Source of the DNA: Streptomyces viridochromogenes DSM 40736
Lineage (GTDB): Bacteria; Actinomycetota; Actinomycetes; Streptomycetales; Streptomycetaceae
DNA: 64,000 nucleotides
Assembly (NCBI RefSeq): GCF_000158955.1
Contig: NZ_GG657757.1
Span: forward strand, 7,601,187 to 7,665,186
Reading direction: 5' to 3'
Position numbers and translations under genes: made by a program. The notes under the pieces were generated by a model. The model was not told the DNA's origin. It was given only the letters and a program-made list of their open reading frames with translations, and ran no database searches. Shown here one piece after another: positions 23,759 to 34,020 of the stretch (the stretch's first letter is position 1; each line of letters opens with the position of its first letter).

Positions 23759-24832
23759 GTGCCCACTGTGCCCCCGGCCTCGAAGGCCGCTCGAGAGACC
23801 GCGGTGGACGTGGCCGCGCTCCTGGAGCGCGGCCGGACCCTGGCCTCGCCGGTACTGCGGGCGGCCATCGACCGCCTGGCACCTCCCATGGACACTGTTG
23901 CCGCCTACCACTTCGGATGGATCGACGCCCAGGGCAGGCCCGCGGCCGGAGACGGCGGCAAGGCCGTGCGCCCCGCGCTCGCCGTGCTGTCCGCCGAGGT
24001 CATGTCCGCCGCCCCCGAGACCGGCATCCCCGGCGCCGTCGCCGTGGAACTCGTCCACAACTTCTCCCTCCTCCACGACGACCTGATGGACGGCGACGAA
24101 CAGCGCCGGCACCGCGACACCGTGTGGAAGGTGCACGGCCCCGCCCAGGCCATCCTGGTCGGCGACGCCCTGTTCGCCCTGGCCAACGAGATGCTCCTCG
24201 AACTCGGCACCGTCGAGGCCGGCCGCGCCACCCGCCGTCTCACCACCGCCACCCGTGCCCTGATCGACGGTCAGGCCCAGGACATCTCCTACGAGCACCG
24301 CGACCGCGTCACCGTCGAGGAGTGCCTGGAGATGGAGGGCAACAAGACCGGCGCCCTGCTCGCCTGCGCCAGCTCCATCGGCGCGGTCCTCGGCGGCGCC
24401 GACGACCGCACCGCCGACACCCTCGAGAGGTACGGCTACCACCTGGGCCTCGCCTTCCAGGCCGTCGACGACCTCCTCGGCATCTGGGGCGACCCGGACT
24501 CCACCGGCAAGCAGACCTGGAGCGACCTGCGCCAGCGCAAGAAGTCGCTGCCGGTGGTGGCCGCGCTCGCGGCGGGCGGGTCCGCCTCCGAGCGGCTCGG
24601 CGAGATCCTCGCCGCCGACGCCAAGAGCAGCGACTTCGAGAACTTCTCCGAGGAGGAGTTCGCGGCCCGGGCCGCCCTCATCGAGGAGGCGGGCGGCCGC
24701 GAGTGGACCGCCGACGAGGCACGCCGTCAGCACACCATCGCCATCGAAGCCCTCGACGCCATCGACATGCCCGACCGGGTGCGGGAGCAGTTCACGGCGC
24801 TCGCCGACTTCGTCGTCGTACGAAAGAGATGA
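23759..24832 (+). CDS. Polyprenyl (farnesyl/geranylgeranyl) diphosphate synthase
   Basis: A ~357-residue all-helical prenyl synthase. The first aspartate-rich motif is LLHDDLMDGDEQRR and the second is FQAVDDLLGIWGD; GGKAVRPALAVL is the IPP-binding segment. The residues before the first motif (VHNFSLLHDD) lack the large aromatic pair of short-chain forms, but chain length cannot be settled by eye. Farnesyl diphosphate for HpnD is the logical product in this operon. I chose GTG 23759 because AAGAGGAGAG precedes it; GTG 23690, overlapping the hpnE stop, would add 23 weakly conserved residues. Confidence 0.9.
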   Translation: MPTVPPASKAARETAVDVAALLERGRTLASPVLRAAIDRLAPPMDTVAAYHFGWIDAQGRPAAGDGGKAVRPALAVLSAEVMSAAPETGIPGAVAVELVHNFSLLHDDLMDGDEQRRHRDTVWKVHGPAQAILVGDALFALANEMLLELGTVEAGRATRRLTTATRALIDGQAQDISYEHRDRVTVEECLEMEGNKTGALLACASSIGAVLGGADDRTADTLERYGYHLGLAFQAVDDLLGIWGDPDSTGKQTWSDLRQRKKSLPVVAALAAGGSASERLGEILAADAKSSDFENFSEEEFAARAALIEEAGGREWTADEARRQHTIAIEALDAIDMPDRVREQFTALADFVVVRKR

Positions 24833-24954
24833 TCACTATCGGCCGAATAACCCTCGCGTAGTCGCCGGCCGGTGCCGCGAGACACCACGGAGCACCGGCC
24901 GACGGCGGACCCACAGCAGCTGCACACCTTGCACCACTGCACGAAGGGGAAGCC

Positions 24955-26949
24955 ATGACAGCGACGACCGACGGAAGCACCGGGGCCCTGCCACCCCGGG
25001 CCGACGCGGCCAGCGAACACGACATCGAGACCCCCGAGGCGGCCGGGGTACGAGAAGCCGCCGTACGCGCCGCACGGCGCGCCACCGACTTCCTGCTCTC
25101 CCGCCAGGACGCCCAGGGCTGGTGGAAGGGCGACCTCGAAACCAACGTCACGATGGACGCCGAGGACCTGATGCTACGTCAGTTCCTTGGGGTCCTCGAC
25201 GAGAAGACCGCACAGGCCGCGGCGCTCTTCATCCGCGGCGAGCAGCGCGAGGACGGCACCTGGGCCTCTTTCTACGGCGGACCGGGCGAACTCTCCACCA
25301 CCATCGAGGCGTACGTCGCTCTGCGCCTGGCCGGTGACGCGCCCGACTCCCCGCACCTGGCGAAGGCCTCCGCCTGGATCCGCGAGCAGGGCGGCATCGC
25401 CGCCGCCCGGGTCTTCACCCGGATCTGGCTGGCCCTGTTCGGCTGGTGGAAGTGGGAGGACCTGCCCGAACTCCCGCCGGAGCTCATCTGGTTCCCGAAG
25501 TGGGTGCCGCTCAACATCTACGACTTCGGCTGCTGGGCCCGGCAGACCATAGTGCCGCTCACGATCGTCTCCGCGAAGCGGCCGGTACGCCCCGCGCCCT
25601 TCCCGCTCGACGAGCTGCACACCGACCCGGCCCGGCCCAACCCGCCCAGACCCCTCGCGCCGGCGTTCAGCTGGGACGGGGCGTTCCAGCGCATGGACAA
25701 GGGTCTGCACGCCCTGCGGAAGGTGGCTCCGCGCGGACTGCGCCGAGCCGCCATGAACGCCGCCGCCCGCTGGATCATCGAGCGGCAGGAGAACGACGGC
25801 TGCTGGGGCGGCATCCAGCCCCCCGCCGTGTACTCGATCATCGCCCTGCACCTGCTCGGCTACGACCTTCAGCACCCCGTGATGCGCGAAGGCCTGGCCT
25901 CCCTGGACCGGTTCGCCGTGTGGCGCGAGGACGGGGCCCGGATGGTCGAGGCCTGCCAGTCGCCGGTGTGGGACACCTGCCTCGCCGCGATCGCGCTCGT
26001 CGACGCCGGACTGCCCGCCGACCACCCGCAGTTGGTGAAGGCCGCGGACTGGATGCTGGGCGAGGAGATCGTCCGCCCCGGTGACTGGTCGGTGCGCCGG
26101 CCCGGACTGCCGCCCGGTGGCTGGGCGTTCGAGTTCCACAACGACAACTACCCCGACATCGACGACACCGCCGAGGTGATCCTCGCGCTGCGCCGGATCA
26201 CCCACCACGACCCGGTGCGGGTCGACAAGGCCGTCGGGCGCGGGGTGCGCTGGACCCTCGGCATGCAGTCGAAGAACGGGGCGTGGGCCGCCTTCGACGT
26301 CGACAACACCAGCCCGTTCCCCAACCGGCTGCCGTTCTGCGACTTCGGCGAGGTCATCGACCCGCCCTCCGCCGACGTCACCGCGCACGTCATCGAGATG
26401 CTCGCGGTGGAGGGCCTCGCCCACGACCCGCGCACCCGGCGCGGCATCGAGTGGCTGCTGGCGGAGCAGGAACCGGACGGCTCGTGGTTCGGACGCTGGG
26501 GCGTCAACTACGTCTACGGCACCGGCTCCGTCGTACCCGCCCTGGTCGCGGCCGGCCTCCCCGGGGCGCACCCGGCGATCCGGCGGGCGGTGAGCTGGCT
26601 GGAGTCGGTCCAGAACGACGACGGCGGCTGGGGCGAGGACCTGCGCTCCTACAAGTACGTCAAGGAGTGGAGCGGCAGGGGCGCCTCGACCGCCTCCCAG
26701 ACGGCATGGGCCCTGATGGCCCTGCTCGCGGCGGGGGAGCGGGACTCCAAGGCCGTCGAACGTGGCGTCGAGTGGCTCGCCGCCACCCAGCGGGAGGACG
26801 GCTCCTGGGACGAGCCGTACTTCACGGGGACGGGCTTCCCGTGGGACTTCTCGATCAATTACCACCTCTACCGGCAGGTGTTCCCGCTCACCGCGCTCGG
26901 CCGGTACGTCCACGGGGAGCCCTTCGCCGACCGGCTCAAGGGCAGCTGA
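24955..26949 (+). CDS. shc: Squalene-hopene cyclase
   Basis: A 664-residue (alpha/alpha)6-barrel triterpene cyclase that turns squalene into hopene or hopanol at the membrane. The protonating DxDD motif is D401-I-D403-D404 in NYPDIDDTAEV. Several QW repeats are visible (QDAQGWWKGD, QENDGCWGG, QNDDGGWGED, QREDGSWDE). GAAGGGGAAGCC precedes the ATG. The gene is the operon's central enzyme. Its TGA overlaps the ATG of hpnG. Length and motifs are normal for the family. Confidence 0.96.
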   Translation: MTATTDGSTGALPPRADAASEHDIETPEAAGVREAAVRAARRATDFLLSRQDAQGWWKGDLETNVTMDAEDLMLRQFLGVLDEKTAQAAALFIRGEQREDGTWASFYGGPGELSTTIEAYVALRLAGDAPDSPHLAKASAWIREQGGIAAARVFTRIWLALFGWWKWEDLPELPPELIWFPKWVPLNIYDFGCWARQTIVPLTIVSAKRPVRPAPFPLDELHTDPARPNPPRPLAPAFSWDGAFQRMDKGLHALRKVAPRGLRRAAMNAAARWIIERQENDGCWGGIQPPAVYSIIALHLLGYDLQHPVMREGLASLDRFAVWREDGARMVEACQSPVWDTCLAAIALVDAGLPADHPQLVKAADWMLGEEIVRPGDWSVRRPGLPPGGWAFEFHNDNYPDIDDTAEVILALRRITHHDPVRVDKAVGRGVRWTLGMQSKNGAWAAFDVDNTSPFPNRLPFCDFGEVIDPPSADVTAHVIEMLAVEGLAHDPRTRRGIEWLLAEQEPDGSWFGRWGVNYVYGTGSVVPALVAAGLPGAHPAIRRAVSWLESVQNDDGGWGEDLRSYKYVKEWSGRGASTASQTAWALMALLAAGERDSKAVERGVEWLAATQREDGSWDEPYFTGTGFPWDFSINYHLYRQVFPLTALGRYVHGEPFADRLKGS

Positions 26950-27590
26950 TGAGCACCCGGCCCGCCCCGGCCCCGCTGCTGATCGCCTGCGCGCTCGGCA
27001 TCGAGCAGCTCGCCCTGCGCGCGGGGGAGTGCGGCGGCGCGGGCGTCCCGGTGACCGTGCTGCGCACGGGCATGGGGCCCGCGGCGGCCGAGCGGTCCGT
27101 CACCCGGATGCTCGCCGACGTGGCCCTGCGCGACGCCGCCGTCCTGGCCACCGGCTTCTGCGCGGGACTCGCCCCCGGCATGCACCCCGGGGACCTGGTC
27201 GTCGCCGAGGAGACCCGCGACCCGCACGGCACGACCGCCTGTGTGGGGACCGAACGGCTGGTCAAGGAGCTGGTCCGCGCCGTGCCCGGACGGACCGTGC
27301 ACACCGGTCCGCTCACCGGCTCCGACCATGTCGTGCGCGGCCAGGAACGCTCCGATCTGTTCGCGACCGGCGCGATCGCGGTCGACATGGAGTCCGCCGC
27401 CACGCTCCTGAGCGCCGTGCGCGCGGGCGAGCGCCCGGTTGCGGCCGTCCGGGTGGTCGTGGACGCTCCTGAACATGAACTGGTCCGGATCGGCACGGTG
27501 CGCGGTGGAATATCGGCTTTCCGTGTCCTTCGCTCCGTCTTTCCCGCTTATCTCGAATGGCACCGTTCCTTGCTGCTCCCCAGGAGGTGA
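26949..27590 (+). CDS. hpnG: Adenosylhopane nucleosidase HpnG (purine-nucleoside-phosphorylase-like)
   Basis: A 213-residue phosphorylase superfamily protein with VLRTGMGPAAAERSVTRML, a substrate loop LATGFCAGLAPGMHPGDLVVAEE and the catalytic AIAVDMESAATLLSA. In hopanoid operons this protein releases adenine from adenosylhopane to give ribosylhopane, the precursor of C35 polyols. The ATG overlaps the shc stop. hpnH, whose product makes the substrate, begins 5 bases after its end, consistent with consecutive steps. Confidence 0.9.
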   Translation: MSTRPAPAPLLIACALGIEQLALRAGECGGAGVPVTVLRTGMGPAAAERSVTRMLADVALRDAAVLATGFCAGLAPGMHPGDLVVAEETRDPHGTTACVGTERLVKELVRAVPGRTVHTGPLTGSDHVVRGQERSDLFATGAIAVDMESAATLLSAVRAGERPVAAVRVVVDAPEHELVRIGTVRGGISAFRVLRSVFPAYLEWHRSLLLPRR

Positions 27591-27595
27591 GCCAG

Positions 27596-28618
27596 ATGGC
27601 CATGCCGCTCCGACAGTCCATCAAGGTCGCTACGTACTTGGCTGAACAGAAGCTCCGCCGGCGGGACAAGTTCCCGCTCATCGTCGAGCTGGAGCCGCTG
27701 TTCGCCTGCAACCTCAAGTGCGAGGGTTGCGGCAAGATCCAGCATCCGGCGGGGGTGCTCAAGCAGCGGATGCCGGTCGCCCAGGCCGTGGGGGCGGTGC
27801 TGGAGTCCGGTGCCCCGATGGTGTCCATCGCCGGTGGCGAGCCACTGATGCACCCGCAGATCGACGAGATCGTGCGTCAGCTGGTGGCAAGGCGCAAGTA
27901 CGTCTTCCTGTGCACCAACGCACTGCTCCTGCGTAAGAAGATGGACCAGTTCAGGCCCTCCCCCTACTTCGCCTTCGCCGTGCACATCGACGGGCTGCGT
28001 GAGCGGCACGACGAGTCGGTCGCCAAGGAGGGCGTCTTCGACGAGGCGGTGGAGGCCATCAAGGAGGCCAAGCGGCGCGGCTTCCGGGTGACCACCAACT
28101 CGACCTTCTTCAACACCGACACCCCGCAGACCGTCGTCGAGGTGCTGAACTTCCTCAACGACGACCTCCAGGTCGACGAGATGATGATCTCGCCCGCCTA
28201 CGCCTACGAGAAGGCTCCCGACCAGGAGCACTTCCTGGGCGTGGAGCAGACCCGCGAGCTGTTCAGGAAGGCCTTCGCGGGTGGTAACCGGCGCCGCTGG
28301 CGGCTCAACCACTCCCCGCTCTTCCTGGACTTCCTGGAGGGCAAGGTCGACTTCCCGTGCACCGCGTGGGCGATCCCGAACTACTCGCTCTTCGGCTGGC
28401 AGCGCCCCTGCTATCTGATGGCCGACGGGTACGTGCCGACGTACCGGGAGCTGGTCGAGGACACCGACTGGGACAAGTACGGCCGCGGCAAGGATCCGCG
28501 GTGCGCCAACTGCATGGCGCACTGCGGCTACGAGCCCACCGCCGTCCTCGCCACCATGGGGTCCCTGAAGGAGTCGCTGCGCGCCATGCGCGAGACGGTC
28601 TCCGGAAACCGGGAGTGA
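27596..28618 (+). CDS. hpnH: Radical SAM adenosylhopene transferase HpnH
   Basis: A 340-residue radical SAM enzyme. The cluster motif is C38-x3-C42-x2-C45 in [12 protein letters not shown], with the SAM-binding [10 protein letters not shown] next. A C-terminal Cys group ([15 protein letters not shown]) marks an additional metal or SPASM-like site typical of HpnH. It joins adenosine to diploptene, the first step of side-chain elongation. AGGAGG lies 10 bases ahead of the ATG at 27596, so an upstream ATG at 27557 is unlikely. Confidence 0.94.
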   Translation: MAMPLRQSIKVATYLAEQKLRRRDKFPLIVELEPLFACNLKCEGCGKIQHPAGVLKQRMPVAQAVGAVLESGAPMVSIAGGEPLMHPQIDEIVRQLVARRKYVFLCTNALLLRKKMDQFRPSPYFAFAVHIDGLRERHDESVAKEGVFDEAVEAIKEAKRRGFRVTTNSTFFNTDTPQTVVEVLNFLNDDLQVDEMMISPAYAYEKAPDQEHFLGVEQTRELFRKAFAGGNRRRWRLNHSPLFLDFLEGKVDFPCTAWAIPNYSLFGWQRPCYLMADGYVPTYRELVEDTDWDKYGRGKDPRCANCMAHCGYEPTAVLATMGSLKESLRAMRETVSGNRE

Positions 28619-28622
28619 CGAC

Positions 28623-29780
28623 ATGACCGCCGTACCCCTGGGGGTCCCCGAGGTGCCGGCCCGGCCGATCGCGGAGCGGCGCGTCTCGCGCCGGATCCAG
28701 GTCGGTCCGGTGGCGGTCGGCGGCGGGGCGCCGGTGTCGGTGCAGTCGATGACGACGACCCGCACCTCCGACATCGGCGCCACGTTGCAGCAGATCGCCG
28801 AGCTCACCGCGTCCGGCTGCCAGATCGTCCGGGTCGCCTGCCCCACGCAGGACGACGCGGACGCGCTGGCGACCATCGCCCGCAAGTCGCAGATCCCGGT
28901 GATCGCGGACATCCACTTCCAGCCCAAGTACGTCTTCGCGGCCATCGAGGCGGGCTGCGCCGCCGTCCGCGTCAACCCCGGCAACATCAAGCAGTTCGAC
29001 GACCGGGTCAAGGAGATCGCGCAGGCCGCCCAGGACCACGGCACCCCGATCCGGATCGGCGTCAACGCCGGATCACTGGACCGGCGGCTGCTCCAGAAGT
29101 ACGGCAAGGCGACCCCGGAGGCGCTCGTCGAGAGCGCGCTGTGGGAGGCGTCCCTGTTCGAGGAGCACGGCTTCCGGGACATCAAGATCTCCGTCAAGCA
29201 CAACGACCCGGTCGTGATGATCGAGGCATACCGGCAGCTCGCGGAGCAGTGCGACTATCCGCTGCACCTGGGCGTCACGGAGGCGGGCCCGGCCTTCCAG
29301 GGCACGATCAAGTCGGCGGTCGCCTTCGGGGCGCTGCTGTCGAGGGGCATCGGCGACACGATCCGGGTGTCGCTGTCGGCGCCGCCGGCCGAGGAGGTCA
29401 AGGTCGGCATCCAGATCCTGGAGTCCCTGGGACTCAGGCAGCGGCGACTGGAGATCGTCTCCTGCCCGTCCTGCGGCCGCGCCCAGGTCGACGTCTACAA
29501 GCTCGCCGACGAGGTCACCGCCGGACTCGAAGGCATGGAGGTGCCGTTGCGCGTCGCCGTCATGGGCTGTGTGGTCAACGGCCCCGGCGAGGCCCGGGAG
29601 GCCGATCTGGGGGTGGCCTCCGGCAACGGCAAGGGACAGATCTTCGTGAAGGGCGAGGTCATCAAGACCGTCCCCGAGTCGAAGATCGTCGAGACGCTGA
29701 TCGAAGAGGCGATGAAGATCGCCGAGCAGATGGAGCAGGACGGCGTGGGGTCGGGGGAGCCGGCCGTCACCGTGAGCTGA
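28623..29780 (+). CDS. ispG: 4-hydroxy-3-methylbut-2-enyl diphosphate synthase IspG
   Basis: A 385-residue IspG. The N-terminal TIM barrel carries [26 protein letters not shown] and AVRVNPGNI. The C-terminal [4Fe-4S] domain has ligands Cys281, Cys284 (SCPSCGR) and Cys316 ([11 protein letters not shown]). It performs the seventh step of the MEP pathway, reducing MEcPP to HMBPP. Its place inside the hopanoid operon ties isoprenoid precursor output to hopanoid demand; a second genomic copy is probable but not visible here. Confidence 0.95.
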   Translation: MTAVPLGVPEVPARPIAERRVSRRIQVGPVAVGGGAPVSVQSMTTTRTSDIGATLQQIAELTASGCQIVRVACPTQDDADALATIARKSQIPVIADIHFQPKYVFAAIEAGCAAVRVNPGNIKQFDDRVKEIAQAAQDHGTPIRIGVNAGSLDRRLLQKYGKATPEALVESALWEASLFEEHGFRDIKISVKHNDPVVMIEAYRQLAEQCDYPLHLGVTEAGPAFQGTIKSAVAFGALLSRGIGDTIRVSLSAPPAEEVKVGIQILESLGLRQRRLEIVSCPSCGRAQVDVYKLADEVTAGLEGMEVPLRVAVMGCVVNGPGEAREADLGVASGNGKGQIFVKGEVIKTVPESKIVETLIEEAMKIAEQMEQDGVGSGEPAVTVS

Positions 29781-29809
29781 GCAGCACGGAATTCGAAGGG
29801 GGCCCGAGC

Positions 29810-31705
29810 GTGACGATTCTGGAGAGCATCCGGGGACCACGCGACCTGAAGGCGCTGTCCGAGGCGGAACTGGGGGAACTGTCCGACGAGATCAGGGAGT
29901 TCCTGGTGCACGCGGTAGCAAGGACCGGCGGGCACCTGGGACCCAACCTGGGCGTGGTCGAGCTGACCGTCGCCCTGCACCGGGTCTTCGAGTCACCGGT
30001 CGACCGCATCCTGTGGGACACCGGCCACCAGAGCTACGTCCACAAACTGCTCACCGGACGCCAGGACTTCTCCAAGCTGCGCGGCAAGAACGGTCTGTCC
30101 GGCTATCCCTCGCGTGAGGAGTCCGAGCACGACGTCATCGAGAACAGCCACGCCTCCACGGCGCTCGGCTGGGCCGACGGGCTCGCCAAGGCTCGTCAGG
30201 TGCAGGGGGAGAAGGGCCATGTCGTCGCGGTGATCGGCGACGGCGCCCTGACCGGCGGCATGGCCTGGGAGGCGCTGAACAACATCGCGGCGGCCAGGAA
30301 CCGCCCGCTGATCATCGTCGTCAACGACAACGAACGCTCCTACGCCCCGACCATCGGCGGCCTCGCCAACCACCTCGCGACGCTGCGCACGACCGACGGC
30401 TACGAGCGGGTGCTGGCCTGGGGCAAGGACGTGCTGCAGGGCACGCCCCTGGTCGGCAACACCCTCTACGAGGCGCTGCACGGAGCGAAGAAGGGCTTCA
30501 AGGACGCGTTCGCGCCGCAGGGCCTGTTCGAGGACCTGGGCCTGAAGTACGTCGGGCCGATCGACGGGCACGACATCGGGGCCGTGGAGTCCGCGCTGCG
30601 GCGCGCGAAACGCTTCCACGGGCCGGTCCTCGTCCACTGCCTCACGGAGAAGGGCCGCGGCTACGAACCCGCCCTCGCCCACGAGGAGGACCACTTCCAC
30701 ACCGTCGGCGTGATGGACCCGCTGACCTGCGAGCCGCTCTCCCCGTCGGGCGGACCTTCCTGGACCTCCGTCTTCGGCGAGGAGATCGTGCGGATCGGCG
30801 AGGAACGGGACGACGTGGTCGCGATCACCGCCGCCATGCTGCACCCGGTCGGCCTGGGCGCCTTCGCCGAGCGGTTCCCGGACCGGGTGTGGGACGTCGG
30901 CATCGCCGAGCAGCACGCCGCCGTCAGTGCGGCGGGCCTGGCGACGGGCGGCCTGCACCCCGTCGTCGCCGTCTACGCCACCTTCCTCAACCGCGCCTTC
31001 GACCAGCTCCTGATGGACGTGGCCCTGCACCGCTGCGGGGTGACCTTCGTCCTGGACCGGGCGGGTGTCACCGGCGTCGACGGCGCCTCCCACAACGGCA
31101 TGTGGGACATGTCCGTCCTCCAGGTCGTCCCGGGCCTCAGGATCGCCGCGCCCCGCGACGCCGACCAGCTGCGCCTGCAGCTGCGCGAGGCGGTCGCCGT
31201 CGACGACGCGCCGACCCTGCTGCGGTTCCCCAAGGAGTCCGTCGGCCCGTCGATCCCGGCGGCCGACCGGGTGGGCGGGCTGGACGTGCTGCACCGTTCT
31301 TCCCAGCCGGGGGTTCTCCTGGTGGCCGTCGGCGTCATGGCGCCCGTCTGCCTCCAGGCCGCCGAGCTGCTGGAGGCCCGCGGCATCGGCTGCACCGTCG
31401 TCGACCCCCGCTGGGTCAAGCCCGTGGACCCGGCGCTCCCGGGTCTCGCCGCCGCGCACCGCCTGGTCGCCGTCGTCGAGGACAACAGCCGGGCGGCCGG
31501 GGTCGGCTCGGCCGTCGCGCTGGCCCTCGGGGACGCCGACGTCGACGTCCCCGTACGGCGCTTCGGGATCCCGGAGCAGTTCCTCGCGCACGCCAAGCGC
31601 GGCGAGGTGCTCGCCGACATCGGCCTGACGCCCGTCGAGATCGCCGGACGGATCAGCGCCAGCCTGACCGTCAAGGAAGAGCTGTCCAAGGAGCCACAGG
31701 AATGA
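29810..31705 (+). CDS. dxs: 1-deoxy-D-xylulose-5-phosphate synthase
   Basis: A 631-residue thiamine-diphosphate enzyme that condenses pyruvate and glyceraldehyde 3-phosphate, the entry step of the MEP pathway. Visible are [15 protein letters not shown], the TPP motif [16 protein letters not shown], the central transketolase domain with [16 protein letters not shown], and the C-terminal swivel domain. The GTG at 29810 is preceded by AAGGGGG. Its TGA overlaps the ATG of the aminotransferase gene. With ispG it gives the operon its own supply of isoprenoid units. Confidence 0.95.
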   Translation: MTILESIRGPRDLKALSEAELGELSDEIREFLVHAVARTGGHLGPNLGVVELTVALHRVFESPVDRILWDTGHQSYVHKLLTGRQDFSKLRGKNGLSGYPSREESEHDVIENSHASTALGWADGLAKARQVQGEKGHVVAVIGDGALTGGMAWEALNNIAAARNRPLIIVVNDNERSYAPTIGGLANHLATLRTTDGYERVLAWGKDVLQGTPLVGNTLYEALHGAKKGFKDAFAPQGLFEDLGLKYVGPIDGHDIGAVESALRRAKRFHGPVLVHCLTEKGRGYEPALAHEEDHFHTVGVMDPLTCEPLSPSGGPSWTSVFGEEIVRIGEERDDVVAITAAMLHPVGLGAFAERFPDRVWDVGIAEQHAAVSAAGLATGGLHPVVAVYATFLNRAFDQLLMDVALHRCGVTFVLDRAGVTGVDGASHNGMWDMSVLQVVPGLRIAAPRDADQLRLQLREAVAVDDAPTLLRFPKESVGPSIPAADRVGGLDVLHRSSQPGVLLVAVGVMAPVCLQAAELLEARGIGCTVVDPRWVKPVDPALPGLAAAHRLVAVVEDNSRAAGVGSAVALALGDADVDVPVRRFGIPEQFLAHAKRGEVLADIGLTPVEIAGRISASLTVKEELSKEPQE

Positions 31706-33117
31706 CAACCGCCGAACCCGCGTCGGAGCCGTCGCGGGCCGGGGCGTTCGACCTCGGCAAGCTGCTGGCCGAACGGGGAGCCGAGCGCTACGAGCTGCAC
31801 ACCCGGTACCTCAACCACCAGCTCCCTCGCATGCTGCACACCATCGGCTTCGACAAGGTCTACGAGCGCGCCGAGGGCGCCTACTTCTACGACGCGGACG
31901 GCAACGACTACCTGGACATGCTCGCCGGGTTCGGGGTGATGGGGCTCGGCCGCCACCACCCCGTCGTGCGCAAGGCACTGCACGACGTCCTCGACGCCGA
32001 GCTCGCCGACCTCACCCGGTTCGACTGCCAGCCGCTGCCCGGCCTGCTGGCGGAGAAGCTGCTCGCGCACAGTCCGCACCTGGACCGGGTGTTCTTCGGC
32101 AACAGCGGCACGGAGGCGGTCGAGGGTGCGCTGAAGTTCGCCCGGTTCGTCACCGGCCGGCCCAGGGTCCTGTACTGCGCGCACGCCTTCCACGGCCTGA
32201 CCACCGGCTCCCTCTCCGTCAACGGCGAGTCCGGCTTCCGTGACGGCTTCGCCCCGCTGCTGCCCGACACGGCCGTACCGCTCGGCGACCTCGACGCGCT
32301 GGAGCGGGAGGTGAGGAAGGGCGACGTCGCCGCCCTGATCGTGGAGCCGATCCAGGGCAAGGGTGTGCTGGCGCCCCCGCCCGGCTATCTGCGGGCGGCC
32401 CAGGAGCTGCTGCACCGGCACAAGGCGCTGCTCATCGCCGACGAGGTGCAGACGGGCCTCGGCCGGACCGGCGACTTCTACGGCTACCAGCACGAGGAGG
32501 GCGTGGAACCCGACCTGGTGTGCGTGGCCAAGGCGCTCTCCGGCGGCTACGTGCCCGTGGGCGCCACGCTCGGCAAGGACTGGATCTTCAAGAAGGTCTA
32601 CTCGTCGATGGACCGGGTGCTGGTCCACTCGGCGAGCTTCGGATCCAACGCGCAGGCCATGGCGGCGGGCCTCGCGGTGCTGTCGGTGCTGGAGGACGAG
32701 CAGATCGTCGCGGGCGTCCGCAGCACCGGGGAACTGCTCAGATCGCGGCTCGCGGCGCTGACGGACAAGTACGAGATGCTCGCCGACGTGCGCGGCCGGG
32801 GCCTGATGATCGGCATCGAGTTCGGTCGGCCGAAGTCGCTGAAGCTCCGCGGCCGCTGGGCCATGCTCCAGGCCGCGCGCAAGGGACTCTTCGCGCAGAT
32901 GGTCGTCGTGCCGCTGCTCCAGAAGCACCGGATCCTGACCCAGGTCTCGGGCGACCACATGGAGGTGATCAAGCTGATCCCGCCGCTGATCATCGGCGAA
33001 CGGGAGGTGGACCGGTTCGTCGACGCCTTCACCGCTGTGATGGACGACGCGCACGACGGCGGGCTGGTCTGGGACTTCGGCAGGACGCTGGTCAGGCAGG
33101 CGGTCGCGAACCGCTGA
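31702..33117 (+). CDS. hpnO: Class III aminotransferase, HpnO-like (aminobacteriohopanetriol formation)
   Basis: A 471-residue PLP enzyme of the ornithine/acetylornithine aminotransferase class. The PLP-phosphate segment is [18 protein letters not shown], the ring-stacking Asp is in [15 protein letters not shown], and the Schiff-base lysine is Lys277 in [13 protein letters not shown]. Being the last gene of the operon, it fits HpnO, which aminates the C35 terminus of ribosylhopane to give 35-aminobacteriohopanetriol. Other amine acceptors cannot be excluded by sequence. No obvious terminator follows before the XRE operator region. Confidence 0.85.
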   Translation: MTTAEPASEPSRAGAFDLGKLLAERGAERYELHTRYLNHQLPRMLHTIGFDKVYERAEGAYFYDADGNDYLDMLAGFGVMGLGRHHPVVRKALHDVLDAELADLTRFDCQPLPGLLAEKLLAHSPHLDRVFFGNSGTEAVEGALKFARFVTGRPRVLYCAHAFHGLTTGSLSVNGESGFRDGFAPLLPDTAVPLGDLDALEREVRKGDVAALIVEPIQGKGVLAPPPGYLRAAQELLHRHKALLIADEVQTGLGRTGDFYGYQHEEGVEPDLVCVAKALSGGYVPVGATLGKDWIFKKVYSSMDRVLVHSASFGSNAQAMAAGLAVLSVLEDEQIVAGVRSTGELLRSRLAALTDKYEMLADVRGRGLMIGIEFGRPKSLKLRGRWAMLQAARKGLFAQMVVVPLLQKHRILTQVSGDHMEVIKLIPPLIIGEREVDRFVDAFTAVMDDAHDGGLVWDFGRTLVRQAVANR

Positions 33118-33149
33118 CGTGCCGCCGTCCGACGGCCGAACCAGGGCTT

Positions 33150-33184
33150 TTGCCTACGAGGCAAGAAATTTGCCAATGAGGCAA
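33150..33184. promoter_or_regulatory. Tandem operator TTGCC-N5-GGCAA, two copies 20 bp apart
   Basis: TTGCC-TACGA-GGCAA (33150-33164) and TTGCC-AATGA-GGCAA (33170-33184) are perfect palindromes with the same 5-base gap. Their centres are exactly 20 bp apart, about two helical turns. The site ends 20 bases before the XRE regulator's ATG, so autoregulation is likely. The second copy's TTGCCA could also be the -35. Confidence 0.65.
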
Positions 33185-33204
33185 GGATCCGGCTGAATGG
33201 ACGC

Positions 33205-33894
33205 ATGAGCTCCTCCGATCCCGAGCGCTCCTCCGAGGCCGGGTATTCCTCCGCGGCCGGGCATTCCTCAGGGCCGCACACCGAGACCGAGCCGTCCGCC
33301 GGCCCGGCCGATGCCCTGCCCTCCGTCGCGCCGCGGCTGCGGGCCCTGCGGCGCCAGGCCTCCCTGACGCTGGAGGCCGCCGCCCGCGCCGCCGGGCTGT
33401 CGCCCGCGCATCTCTCCCGGCTGGAGACCGGGCAGCGTCAGCCCTCGCTGCCGATGCTGCTCGCCCTCGCCCGTGTCTACAGTACGACCGTCTCCGAGCT
33501 GCTCGGCGAGACGGCCGTCGACCGGGACGCCGTGGTGCGCGCGGCCGACATGGAGCCGACCGTGGCGGGCGGCTGGAAATACTGGCAGGCCGGCGCCTCC
33601 GGGCGCGGGATGCAGGCGCTGCGCGTCCACGTCCCCTACGGCTCCCAGGGGGACATCGTGCGCGTCCATCCGGGCGAGGAGTGGCTCCATGTGCTGCGGG
33701 GGCGGCTGCGGCTGCGCCTCGGGGACTCCACCCACCGGCTGGCGCCCGGCGACAGCGCCCACTTCGACTCGCTCACCCCGCACCGGATCGCCGCCGAGGA
33801 CCACGACGGCGTCGAACTGCTCTTCGTCCACACCCTGTTGCAGAGCCCCACGGCCGCACTGTGCCTGGGCCCCACCCCTGGAGATCTGTCATGA
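33205..33894 (+). CDS. XRE-family regulator with C-terminal cupin domain
   Basis: A 229-residue regulator. After a Ser-rich ~35-residue N-terminus, an XRE helix-turn-helix (AAARAAGLSPAHLSRLETGQRQPSL) spans about 40-95. A cupin domain occupies about 130-215 (VHPGEEWLHVLRGRLRLRLGD, then APGDSAHFDSLTPHRI), likely binding a small ligand. The tandem TTGCC-N5-GGCAA palindromes just upstream point to self-repression. Its stop overlaps the ATG of a 39-residue membrane protein. No ribosome binding site is evident before the ATG, so the message may be leaderless or nearly so. Confidence 0.88.
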   Translation: MSSSDPERSSEAGYSSAAGHSSGPHTETEPSAGPADALPSVAPRLRALRRQASLTLEAAARAAGLSPAHLSRLETGQRQPSLPMLLALARVYSTTVSELLGETAVDRDAVVRAADMEPTVAGGWKYWQAGASGRGMQALRVHVPYGSQGDIVRVHPGEEWLHVLRGRLRLRLGDSTHRLAPGDSAHFDSLTPHRIAAEDHDGVELLFVHTLLQSPTAALCLGPTPGDLS

Positions 33895-34010
33895 GCGACA
33901 TGGAGGAGAAGTTTCCCCGAGCCCTGTGGGTGCGGTTGCTGATCTACCTCGTACTGGGGCACGTCTTCGCCGCGTTCGTGTGGTTCCTGTTCGAGGCGGG
34001 GGCCCGCTGA
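33891..34010 (+). CDS. DUF6126-type small membrane protein (39 aa)
   Basis: A 39-residue protein with one transmembrane helix (LLIYLVLGHVFAAFVWFLF) flanked by MSDMEEKFPRALWVR and a short AGAR tail. I recall it as a DUF6126 protein, found next to XRE-cupin regulators in Streptomyces. It overlaps the regulator by ATGA, so the two are made together. A role as a membrane partner or target of the regulator is inference; no activity is known. Confidence 0.75.
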   Translation: MSDMEEKFPRALWVRLLIYLVLGHVFAAFVWFLFEAGAR

Positions 34011-34020
34011 CCGCGCCCGG

